32,280 bases of DNA from Glycomyces sp. YM15 (GTDB lineage: Bacteria; Actinomycetota; Actinomycetes; Mycobacteriales; Micromonosporaceae). The first letter of the stretch is position 1; each line of letters starts with the position of its first letter. Positions 26,411 to 32,280 of this stretch are shown here, piece after piece. Made by a program: the position numbers and the translations under genes. The notes under the pieces were generated by a model. The model saw only the letters and a program-made list of their open reading frames with translations. It had not been told where the DNA came from and searched no databases. The stretch lies in NCBI RefSeq assembly GCF_016918015.1, contig NZ_JAERMK010000003.1:234971-267250 (forward strand), given 5' to 3'.

Positions 26411-26905
26411 ATGGGAGCAACGGTGCGGGAGGACGAGGTGGCCTCCGAAGACGACCTGTTTGAGCAGAGCGAAGTGGCGGCCGACTACATGGAAGGCCTG
26501 CTCGACATCCTCGACCTCGACGGGGACATCGACGAACTGGTGGTCGGCGACCGTCCTCAGGTCGAGATCGTCGGTGAAGACCTCAACGGACTGGTCGGCC
26601 CCAAGGGCCAGACCCTCGAGGCGCTGCAGGAGCTCTGCCGCCTCGCGGTCTACCGCAAGACCGGCGATCACTCACGCCTGATGCTCGACATCGGGGGCTA
26701 CCGGGCCGGGCGCCGCAAGAAGCTCGCGGAGCTGGCCGAGAAGACCGCCAAGAAGGTCATCGACTCCGGCGAAGTGGTCAAGCTGGACCCGATGAGCGCC
26801 TTCGAACGCAAGTGCGTCCACGACGTCATCAACGCCACCGACGGCGTCCAGAGCGAGTCGGAGGGCGCCGAGCCGCGCCGCCGGGTCGTCGTGAAGCCGG
26901 AATAG
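26411..26905 (+). CDS. jag: Jag/KhpB-like RNA-binding protein (KH and R3H domains)
   Basis: The product (about 164 residues) has a KH-type domain (VEIVGEDLNGLVGPKGQTLEALQELCRLAVYRK) and an R3H domain ending DPMSAFERKCVHDVINATDGVQSESEG, the SpoIIIJ-associated/KhpB arrangement. Such proteins bind small RNAs and mRNAs and affect cell elongation. It follows yidC, the usual partner. The start is unclear: ATG 26411 gives the family-like N-terminus, ATG 26363 would add 16 residues, and neither has a strong ribosome site. Ends 16 bases before rsmG. Confidence 0.93.
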   Translation: MGATVREDEVASEDDLFEQSEVAADYMEGLLDILDLDGDIDELVVGDRPQVEIVGEDLNGLVGPKGQTLEALQELCRLAVYRKTGDHSRLMLDIGGYRAGRRKKLAELAEKTAKKVIDSGEVVKLDPMSAFERKCVHDVINATDGVQSESEGAEPRRRVVVKPE

Positions 26906-26921
26906 GACTGAGCAGGAAAAC

Positions 26922-27608
26922 ATGACTGAGGAGCCGACGGGCTCCGAATCCGCCGAGGCCAATGTTTCACGTGAAACATTGGCCTCTGTGTTCGGAGCCG
27001 ACGAAGAGCGCATGGCCCTGGCCGAGTCCTACGTAGGACTGCTCTCGACCATCGGGATCGAACGCGGCCTGATCGGGCCGCGCGAAGTGCCGCGCCTGTG
27101 GGGGCGGCATGTGCTGAGCAGCGCCGTGGTCGAGGAGCTGATCCCCGAGAAGGCCGACGTGCTCGACGTCGGTTCGGGCGGGGGTCTGCCGGGCATCCCG
27201 CTCGCGATCGCACGGCCGGACCTGTTGGTCACGCTCGTGGAGCCGATGCAGCGCCGCGTGGACTTCCTGACGGAGGTCATCGAGGCGCTCGGCATCCAGA
27301 ACGTGGAAGTGCTGCGCGCCCGCGCGGCCGAGGTGGACCCGAAGGGCCAGGCGGACATCGTGGTGTCCCGTGCGGTGGCCCCGCTGGCGAAGCTGGTCGG
27401 CTGGTGCCTGCCGCTGGCCCGTGTGGGCGGCGCGATGCTGGCCATCAAGGGACAAGGCGCCTCCCTTGAAGTGACCGAGAGCGGCGGACTCATCAAGCGA
27501 GCCGGCGGCGGCAAGGCCTCGATCCTCACCTGCGGCGAGTCCAAACTGTCGGAGCAGGATGAGTTCACCATCCCCGCAACGGTAGTGAAGATCGAGCGGA
27601 TCCGCTGA
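26922..27608 (+). CDS. rsmG: 16S rRNA (guanine-527 N7) methyltransferase RsmG
   Basis: The 228-residue product methylates G527 of 16S rRNA. The SAM-binding loop VLDVGSGGGLPGIPLAIARP (about residues 79-98), VEPMQRRVDFL and the VSRAVAPLAKL segment are diagnostic. A parS site lies within codons 14-19, encoding VSRET, so the N-terminal residues are dictated partly by the DNA site. Loss of this enzyme is a known route to low-level streptomycin resistance. A ribosome site AGGAAAAC precedes the ATG, and a strong terminator follows. Confidence 0.96.
   Translation: MTEEPTGSESAEANVSRETLASVFGADEERMALAESYVGLLSTIGIERGLIGPREVPRLWGRHVLSSAVVEELIPEKADVLDVGSGGGLPGIPLAIARPDLLVTLVEPMQRRVDFLTEVIEALGIQNVEVLRARAAEVDPKGQADIVVSRAVAPLAKLVGWCLPLARVGGAMLAIKGQGASLEVTESGGLIKRAGGGKASILTCGESKLSEQDEFTIPATVVKIERIR
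26955..26986. promoter_or_regulatory. parS: parS site 1 inside a 32-bp perfect palindrome in rsmG
   Basis: The core TGTTTCACGTGAAACA is at 26963-26978. The symmetry extends to 32 bp, with GAGGCCAA on the left and TTGGCCTC on the right. It is wholly inside the rsmG coding sequence (codons EANVSRETLA). Confidence 0.97.
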
Positions 27609-27661
27609 TCCGGTCCCGCAACCGCTTATTTCCGCCCCGAATTCGAATAACCTTGTACTGC

Positions 27662-27700
27662 AACGGATGCCGTGATGAGACGATCATCGCGGCATCCGTT
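27662..27700 (+). terminator. Terminator after rsmG
   Basis: AACGGATGCCG...CGGCATCCGTT (11 bp) continues inward through TGATGA/TCATCG (one T-G pair) to a 5-base loop, giving a 17-bp stem. It is followed by CTTGTGGTTT. It ends the rpmH-rsmG run before parA. Confidence 0.88.
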
Positions 27701-27783
27701 CTTGTGGTTTCCACGCTTTGCGCTCGGCGGACTCCGCAGCGTTCGGATAGTGTATGGCTCGTAAGCTTCTCCGAGCAGGGTCA

Positions 27784-27799
27784 TGTTTCACGTGAAACA
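27784..27799. promoter_or_regulatory. parS: parS site 2, upstream of parA
   Basis: TGTTTCACGTGAAACA ends 15 bases before the parA start codon. ParB bound here could also affect parAB transcription or translation. Confidence 0.97.
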
Positions 27800-27814
27800 T
27801 CCGGCCCGTAGTCT

Positions 27815-29113
27815 GTGGCGGTGAACGTGCGCGACCCCCTTCCCTCTGAAGATCGTGAACACCAGAACTCCCTTGGCGGCGATACCCCGGCCGAACGGCG
27901 CATTAGAAACCTCCTCGATGCGGCCGTGAACGAGGAGGCGCCTCCGACTCGGCGGCACCGCTATCGAGAAACTTCACCGGCGCAGGGTGGCGCAGCCCCG
28001 GCCTTCGGCCAGGGTGGGCCAGAATCGGTGACGATGGAGTCCGGTGCGGATGGCGGCACACTGCCGGAGGCCCGGGCTGACAACGGGGGAGAGCGGGACG
28101 GGATGCCCAGAGGCACATCGCAGCGAGGCCGTTCGGGTCGGCATTTGGCACCGGACGAGGCGGCCAAGAACGGCCGAGTGAAGACCGAGGCGCCGGTGCC
28201 CACGCAGCCCGACGCTCTGGATGACGACCTGCCGCTCGCGCGCGAAGCGCAGCGGGCCGTCCGGGTGCTCAATCCTTCAGGGAGCGTGACGATGCCGCGG
28301 CCGCCGCGCCGCCGGGTCATCGCGATCGCCAACCAGAAGGGCGGGGTCGGCAAGACCACCAGCACCGTGAACCTCGCGGTCGCCTTGGCGTTGCACGGGA
28401 ACCGGGTGATGGTCATCGACCTCGACCCGCAGGGGAACGCCTCCACCGGTCTCGGTGTCGAGCACGGTGCGGGCACGCCGAGCGTGTACGAGGCCGTCGT
28501 CGAAGGAATGTCGCTCGACGAGATCGCGACCCCGGTCGACGGGATCCCCTCGCTGCTCTGCGTTCCGGCGACGATCGACCTGGCCGGCGCCGAGGTCGAA
28601 CTCGTCAACGTCGTGGCCCGCGAAGGGCGCCTGGAGAAGAGCATCGCGACCTTCAGCGGGGAGCTCGACTACATCTTCATCGACTGCCCGCCGTCGCTCG
28701 GCCTGCTCACGGTGAACGCGCTCGTGGCCGCCGAGGAGGTGCTGATCCCGATCCAGTGCGAGTACTACGCGCTCGAAGGACTGGGCCAGCTCCTCAGAAA
28801 CATCGAGCTCATCAAGGCGCACCTGAACGCGCGCCTGCGCGTCTCCACGATCCTGCTCACCATGTACGACAAGCGGACCAAGCTCGCCGATCAGGTGGAG
28901 CAGGAAGTGCGCGGGCACTTCAGCGAGATCGTGCTCGACGCGGTCGTGCCGCGAAGCGTCCGTGTCTCGGAGGCTCCCGGGTACGGGCAGTCGATCATGA
29001 CGTACGACCCCGGCTCGCGGGGTGCGACGAGCTATTTCGAAGCGGCCGAGGAGATCGCGCGCCGCGGCGCGAAGCTCTCCCGGCGCGGCAAGAACCAGAA
29101 GGGCGGAAACTAG
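27815..29113 (+). CDS. parA: Chromosome partitioning ATPase ParA (Soj)
   Basis: The 432-residue product is a Walker-type ATPase that moves ParB-parS complexes apart after replication. The deviant Walker A KGGVGKTT is at 175-182 with the signature Lys, and VIDLDPQGNASTGLG and DYIFIDCPPSLGLLTVNAL follow. The first 159 residues are a disordered polar extension that ends in DDLPLAREAQRAVRVL, similar to the linker in streptomycete ParA. GTG 27815 lacks a good ribosome site. An in-frame ATG at 28292 has GGGAG seven bases before it and would make a 273-residue ParA, so two products are possible. parB follows after 3 bases. Confidence 0.95.
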   Translation: MAVNVRDPLPSEDREHQNSLGGDTPAERRIRNLLDAAVNEEAPPTRRHRYRETSPAQGGAAPAFGQGGPESVTMESGADGGTLPEARADNGGERDGMPRGTSQRGRSGRHLAPDEAAKNGRVKTEAPVPTQPDALDDDLPLAREAQRAVRVLNPSGSVTMPRPPRRRVIAIANQKGGVGKTTSTVNLAVALALHGNRVMVIDLDPQGNASTGLGVEHGAGTPSVYEAVVEGMSLDEIATPVDGIPSLLCVPATIDLAGAEVELVNVVAREGRLEKSIATFSGELDYIFIDCPPSLGLLTVNALVAAEEVLIPIQCEYYALEGLGQLLRNIELIKAHLNARLRVSTILLTMYDKRTKLADQVEQEVRGHFSEIVLDAVVPRSVRVSEAPGYGQSIMTYDPGSRGATSYFEAAEEIARRGAKLSRRGKNQKGGN

Positions 29114-29116
29114 TCG

Positions 29117-30199
29117 ATGGCTGCGGCGAAACGCGGAGGACTCGGTCGCGGACTGGGGGCGCTCATCCCGACCGGTCTGGCCGAGACCACGACGACCGAG
29201 GAGGAGCCGGAAGCGGCTCCGGCTCCGGTCGCGGCGCCCCGGCAGGCGGCCCCGAAACTGAGTAGCAACAACCGGGGCGATGTTTCACGTGAAACATCGA
29301 CTCCGGCTCAGGTCGTTGTTTCACGTGAAACATCGGAGGGACCTGAACTCGTCCCGGTTCCGGGAGCGAGCTTCCAGCTCATCCCGATCGGGGACATCGG
29401 CACGAACCCGAAGCAGCCGCGTCAGATCTTCGACGACGACCATCTCGCCGAACTCCAGACCTCGCTCACCGAGGTCGGGATGCTCCAGCCGATCGCGGTA
29501 CGGGAGCGCACGGCTGAGGAGCCGCGCGAGGACGGCGCACGCTTCGAACTCGTCATGGGTGAGCGGCGACTCCGAGCCGCGACGGCACTCGGCTGGGAAG
29601 CGGTCCCGGCGATCGTCCGCCGCACCGCCGATGAGGAATTGCTACGCGAAGCCCTCCTCGAGAACATCCACCGCGTGCAGCTGAACCCGCTCGAAGAGGG
29701 CGCGGCTTATCAGCAGCTGCTCGAAGAGTTCAACGTGACGCAGGAGGAGCTGTCGAAGAAGATCGGCCGCAGCCGCCCGCAGATCTCGAACATGATCCGC
29801 CTCCTGGGCCTGCCGCCGACGGTCCAGACGAAGGTCGCCGCGGGCGTCCTCACGGCCGGCCACGCGCGGGCGCTGCTCGGCCTCGACAGCGCGGACTCGC
29901 AGGAGCACATCGCCGAGCGGATCATCAGCGAGGGCCTGTCGGTGCGCAGCACCGAGGAACTCGTGACGGCGAACCGCTTGGAGGAGAAGCCGGAACTCGA
30001 CGAGCCGCGCAATCCCTCCGCGCGAAGCGCGAAGGACCGCATCAAAGCGCCAGGGCTCGAGGAGCTGAAGGAGCGCCTGTCGGACCACTTCGAGACGCAG
30101 GTGACGATCTCCTGGGGCCGCAAGAAGGGCAAGATCACCATCGAGTTCGGCTCGCTCGCCGACCTTGACCGGATCGTCGAGCAGATCGGCGTCGAGTAA
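29117..30199 (+). CDS. parB: Chromosome partitioning protein ParB (Spo0J)
   Basis: The 360-residue CTP-dependent clamp loads at parS and organises the origin. The N-terminal ParA-contacting segment LGRGLGALIP (9-18) is present; a disordered linker follows; the CTP-binding domain has the motifs GERRLRA (148-154) and ENIHRVQLNPLEE (182-194); the helix-turn-helix TQEELSKKIGRSRPQISNM is at about 208-226; the C-terminal dimer domain begins near 310. Two parS sites sit in the linker at codons 56-60 and 68-72, each reading VSRET. A hairpin follows the stop. Confidence 0.97.
   Translation: MAAAKRGGLGRGLGALIPTGLAETTTTEEEPEAAPAPVAAPRQAAPKLSSNNRGDVSRETSTPAQVVVSRETSEGPELVPVPGASFQLIPIGDIGTNPKQPRQIFDDDHLAELQTSLTEVGMLQPIAVRERTAEEPREDGARFELVMGERRLRAATALGWEAVPAIVRRTADEELLREALLENIHRVQLNPLEEGAAYQQLLEEFNVTQEELSKKIGRSRPQISNMIRLLGLPPTVQTKVAAGVLTAGHARALLGLDSADSQEHIAERIISEGLSVRSTEELVTANRLEEKPELDEPRNPSARSAKDRIKAPGLEELKERLSDHFETQVTISWGRKKGKITIEFGSLADLDRIVEQIGVE
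29278..29299. promoter_or_regulatory. parS: parS site 3, in parB
   Basis: TGTTTCACGTGAAACA at 29281-29296 with CGA/TCG flanks gives a 22-bp perfect palindrome inside the parB linker. Confidence 0.97.
29317..29332. promoter_or_regulatory. parS: parS site 4, in parB
   Basis: A second perfect 16-bp parS, 36 bp (12 codons) after site 3, so both are read in the same frame as VSRET. Confidence 0.97.
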
Positions 30200-30221
30200 C
30201 CCCTGCGATTGACGAACACAC

Positions 30222-30256
30222 TGCGGCCCAAAGGATCTGAGATCCGGAGGGCCGCA
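30222..30256 (+). terminator. Hairpin terminator after parB
   Basis: TGCGGCCC (30222-30229) pairs with GGGCCGCA (30249-30256), and an inner GGATCT/AGATCC pair (30233-30245) stacks inside, separated by small internal loops. It begins 23 bases beyond the parB stop. No T-run follows, only ATCTCGTT. Confidence 0.65.
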
Positions 30257-30573
30257 TCTCGTTCCGGACCGGAGCCGAGGGCCCCGAAGCCGAGGATTCT
30301 GGCTCCAGGCGGGAGCGGAGACCACGGTGGCGCGGGCCGGGGGAGTGGCCTGCAGGCACGAGCCGGTAGTCGAGGGCGTTGCTGCCGGCGCGGGGTTGGC
30401 GGGCGGAGTTGGTTGGACGGGTTGGTTGGACGTGCGGCGGTCCCGCCGGCACGGCGGTATAGGGCATGCCCCTTCCCACCCGCATCCACCTCCGCCCAAC
30501 CGAAGAAATGAGACGACTCTCCCACACGGGTACGACATCGGTTCCCAGCGCAGTTCGCGGGCATGATGTCGGT

Positions 30574-30678
30574 GCGCCTCGCGCCTCGCGCCTCGCGCCT
30601 CGCGCCTCGCGCCTCGCGCCTCGCGCCTCGCGCCTCGCGCCTCGCGCCTCGCGCCTCGCGCCTCGCGCCTCGCGCCTC
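30574..30678. repeat. Fifteen perfect tandem copies of the heptamer GCGCCTC
   Basis: The unit GCGCCTC repeats without error for 105 bp. Because 7 is not a multiple of 3, each strand has open frames through it (the plus strand would read LAPRASR repeats), which explains spurious ORFs here. Perfect identity suggests recent expansion by slippage. It ends 20 bases before the parS palindrome. Confidence 0.97.
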
Positions 30679-30698
30679 CTTGGACGTGGCGAAGCGAA

Positions 30699-30738
30699 AA
30701 GCCGGGGCGATGTTTCACGTGAAACATCGCCCCGGCTT
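30699..30738 (-). terminator. parS: parS site 5 at the centre of a 40-bp palindrome that also looks like a terminator
   Basis: The parS core is at 30711-30726. The symmetry continues on both sides as AAGCCGGGGCGA and TCGCCCCGGCTT, for 40 bp in total. On the minus strand this GC-rich stem lies 19 bases after the GNAT stop and is followed by TTTT (with the two terminal T of the palindrome), a good terminator context. One sequence may therefore be both a ParB site and a terminator. Confidence 0.85.
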
Positions 30739-30757
30739 CTTCGGCTTGGTCGCTCTG

Positions 30758-31333
30758 CTAAGAGAGCTCTCGCCACATGATGATGTCGTCCCGGTAGTCG
30801 TCGTCGGCCATGCGCACGGCGCGCGGCAGACGACCGACCTCGGTGAAGCCGTGCCGCCGATAGAAGGCGTCGGCACCCGTGCCCGAGCGGACCTTGAGGC
30901 TCAGCGCCTCGAGCTTCAGCTCTTCGCGTGCGACTTGATCGACTGCCGCCAGGAGCTTGCCACCGAGACCGCCACCCTGTCGGGAAGGGTCGACCTGAAC
31001 ATGGCGGATGGTCCGCCAGCCCTGGCGCGGCGGGCTGTCGTTTGATGTGAGAACACACCAAGCGACAATGGCGGCTCCTTCCTTTAGAGCGACCAGCGTG
31101 TCAGTCTGGTCGATCACTCGCGCGAGAATGGAAACGGTGTGAGGGCGAACCTCTTCGATGTTGACCGGCGGCACGAACCCGACGGAACCGCCGGCGTTCG
31201 TCACTCTCACCCAGAGATGGCTGAGTTCGTCAACGAGCGCGGCAGTCACCGGGGGGTCCACGAGCACGGCGATAGCGTCGCCCGAAACGGGCGACGCCTC
31301 CGGCGTGGAGCTATCAGTAACTGTTGCTTGCAC
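30758..31333 (-). CDS. GNAT-family N-acetyltransferase
   Basis: The 191-residue product has the GNAT fold: the acetyl-CoA loop VQVDPSRQGGGLGGKLLAAV (about residues 112-131, with RQGGGLGG at 118-125), and the motif-B segment LSLKVRSGTGADAFYRRHGFTEVGRLPRAV. The first 25 residues are extra and disordered. Start GTG 31333 is preceded by GGAAGG, which is close to the codon. The substrate is unknown. A GNAT gene downstream of and facing parB occurs in related genomes. Confidence 0.88.
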   Translation of the reverse strand: MQATVTDSSTPEASPVSGDAIAVLVDPPVTAALVDELSHLWVRVTNAGGSVGFVPPVNIEEVRPHTVSILARVIDQTDTLVALKEGAAIVAWCVLTSNDSPPRQGWRTIRHVQVDPSRQGGGLGGKLLAAVDQVAREELKLEALSLKVRSGTGADAFYRRHGFTEVGRLPRAVRMADDDYRDDIIMWRELS

Positions 31334-31400
31334 GCCTTCCAGCTTGCCCTACCGACCCGCTCGTCCGACAGTCCCTTCCCGCCATATGGGCGCACGTCAC

Positions 31401-31420
31401 TATGAGCCTCGAAACTCATA
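31401..31420. promoter_or_regulatory. Inverted repeat between the GNAT and HIT-like genes
   Basis: TATGAG and CTCATA flank 8 bases in the 233-base divergent gap. It may be an operator; no known motif is matched. Confidence 0.25.
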
Positions 31421-31534
31421 CTCTGTCGACGATTGCCCTGCTTCACGCACTAAATGTCAGTCCACTATCGGGTGTCGATCCTGCGACGCGCCGCGTAACC
31501 TCGTGGAAATCTGCCGAAAGGTCGATTCCGACTG

Positions 31535-31563
31535 TTTCCAGTCTCGCATCCATGCGGTATTTT
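31535..31563 (+). promoter_or_regulatory. Possible promoter giving a leaderless HIT-like transcript
   Basis: TTTCCA (31535-31540) and TATTTT (31558-31563) are spaced by 17 bases. The predicted start falls at or very near the ATG at 31567, and no ribosome site precedes that ATG, so a leaderless mRNA is likely. Confidence 0.35.
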
Positions 31564-31566
31564 TCG

Positions 31567-32187
31567 ATGGTGGCATCCGCGAGTACCCCCGGCCCGAATT
31601 CCAAGCTCGACCTGACGAACCAGAGCCGTCAACACCCGAATCCGCCCGCGAACGGCGTGCGCCCGACCCTGCCCCCATTCGTCGACTGGCCCGCCTTCCC
31701 GTTCGAAGGCGAGCTGCGCATCAAACCCCTGCAGGAACCGGTGGACGCCGAGCCGCCGCGCCGCGGCGACCGCCAAGAGCAGTGCGCCGCCTGCCACACC
31801 CCCGACACCGCCTACCTCTGGTCCAACGAGCGGTGGCGTCTCAAGAGCCCGCCCGCGCCCAGCGGGCTTCCCGTCGTGGTGATCCTGGAGCCGCGCGCTC
31901 ACCTCGACCTAGGGGACCTCTCGACCATGCACGCGGCCGAGCTCGGCGTGCTGACGGTCCGCTTGGAGCGGGCGATCCGCTCTCTCGAATCGGTCGCTCA
32001 GGTCCACGTGAACCGCTGGGGCGACGGCACCGCGCATCTCCAGCAGTGGTTCCTGGCCCGCCCGCACGGCTACCTCCAACTGCGCGGGCCGTTCATGACG
32101 ATGTGGGACGAGATCCTGCCGCCGGTCGAAGAACACGAGTGGCAGATGAACCTCGAGTACATCGCCGCCTGGCTCTCCGACGACTGA
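31567..32187 (+). CDS. HIT-like (histidine-triad-related) protein with CxxC and degenerate triad
   Basis: The product (206 residues) resembles actinobacterial HIT-like proteins annotated near diadenosine-tetraphosphate hydrolases. It has a Cys73-x-x-Cys76 pair in QCAACHTPDTAYLWSNERW, a strand LPVVVILEPRAHLDLGDLS, and QVHVNRWGDGTAHLQQWFLARP in the triad position. His147 and His157 are present, but the second His of the normal H-x-H is Gln159, so nucleotide hydrolysis may be weak or lost. ATG 31567 is chosen because the open frame upstream (to 31324) is not family-like and overlaps the divergent promoter region; no ribosome site is seen. Confidence 0.68.
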   Translation: MVASASTPGPNSKLDLTNQSRQHPNPPANGVRPTLPPFVDWPAFPFEGELRIKPLQEPVDAEPPRRGDRQEQCAACHTPDTAYLWSNERWRLKSPPAPSGLPVVVILEPRAHLDLGDLSTMHAAELGVLTVRLERAIRSLESVAQVHVNRWGDGTAHLQQWFLARPHGYLQLRGPFMTMWDEILPPVEEHEWQMNLEYIAAWLSDD

Positions 32188-32213
32188 TGCCGGAACGACC
32201 TGAGGGGTGTCGA

Positions 32214-32229
32214 TGTTTCACGTGAAACA
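32214..32229. promoter_or_regulatory. parS: parS site 6
   Basis: A perfect TGTTTCACGTGAAACA lies 26 bases after the stop of the HIT-like gene, the furthest parS from oriC in the window (about 10.5 kb). The sequence beyond it becomes G-rich up to the window edge. Confidence 0.97.
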
Positions 32230-32280
32230 ACGCCACCCCACAGGTGGTGGGTGGGCGCGGGATACGGGGGGCGGGGGGCG

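Larger units (their letters stand above)
30200..30757. other. 558-base gap after parB: hairpin, heptamer array, parS
   Basis: No gene is supported here; open frames on both strands are products of the tandem array or of GC bias. It contains a terminator-like hairpin (30222-30256), about 300 bases of unassigned GC-rich sequence with several GTTGG/GGTTGG motifs (30405-30435), a 15-copy heptamer array (30574-30678) and a parS-centred palindrome (30699-30738). Confidence 0.75.

Noticed and set aside
30574..30678. CRISPR array
   Set aside because: The repeats are 7 bp and contiguous with no spacers; no cas genes are present.
30135..31061. Frames on both strands through the heptamer array (for example 30563-31045)
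   Set aside because: A 7-bp unit without stop codons opens frames automatically; the sequence is low complexity and overlaps GNAT.

Overview
This window is the replication-origin neighbourhood of a high-GC actinomycete chromosome. The evidence is the classic order gyrA - gyrB - DUF721/dciA - recF - gnd - dnaN - oriC - dnaA - rpmH - rnpA - yidD - yidC - jag - rsmG - parA - parB, a DUF3566 gene plus tRNA-Ile/tRNA-Ala beyond gyrA, many GTG starts, and G/C-rich third positions. Position of gnd and DUF721, a large Pro/Glu-rich DnaA domain II, and several parS sites fit a filamentous-type lineage (Streptomyces-, Micromonospora- or Glycomyces-like). I cannot fix the genus from the sequence alone.

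Left part (1-11.9 kb) is accessory: a secreted GH30 glucuronoxylanase-like enzyme divergent from a ProC-like reductase, a DUF4097 protein, a very large AfsR/SARP-type regulator, a small membrane protein - ECF sigma factor - CxxC membrane protein cassette, a GlxA-type AraC regulator divergent from an MFS transporter, a DinB-fold protein with a pentapeptide-like N-terminus, tRNA-Ala, a DLW-39-like micro-protein, and an FMN reductase.

Centre (12-24.4 kb): tRNA-Ile, DUF3566, gyrA, gyrB, dciA, recF, gnd and dnaN are all on the minus strand, running away from oriC. oriC (about 21.43-21.82 kb) has about 19 DnaA-box-like 9-mers, in two clusters of opposite orientation and mostly 11-12 bp apart. dnaA reads towards oriC. 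Further DnaA boxes lie upstream of dnaA, then rpmH starts the rightward arm.

Right part (24.2-32.3 kb): rpmH, rnpA, yidD, yidC, jag and rsmG make ribosomal, RNA-processing and membrane-insertion products; parA/parB form the chromosome segregation system. Six perfect 16-bp parS sites (TGTTTCACGTGAAACA) occur between 26.96 and 32.23 kb, none left of oriC. Three are inside coding sequence (one in rsmG, two in parB), where they encode the peptide VSRET, and one forms the centre of a 40-bp perfect palindrome that also looks like the terminator of the GNAT gene. A 15-copy 7-bp tandem array lies beside it. A HIT-like protein closes the window.

No complete new defence or mobile system is visible. 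The most unusual items are the parS/terminator fusion with its neighbouring heptamer array, paired CGAAAnTTTCG palindromes around the xylanase promoter, the ECF sigma cassette with 15-bp repeats, and the helically phased DnaA-box arrays.
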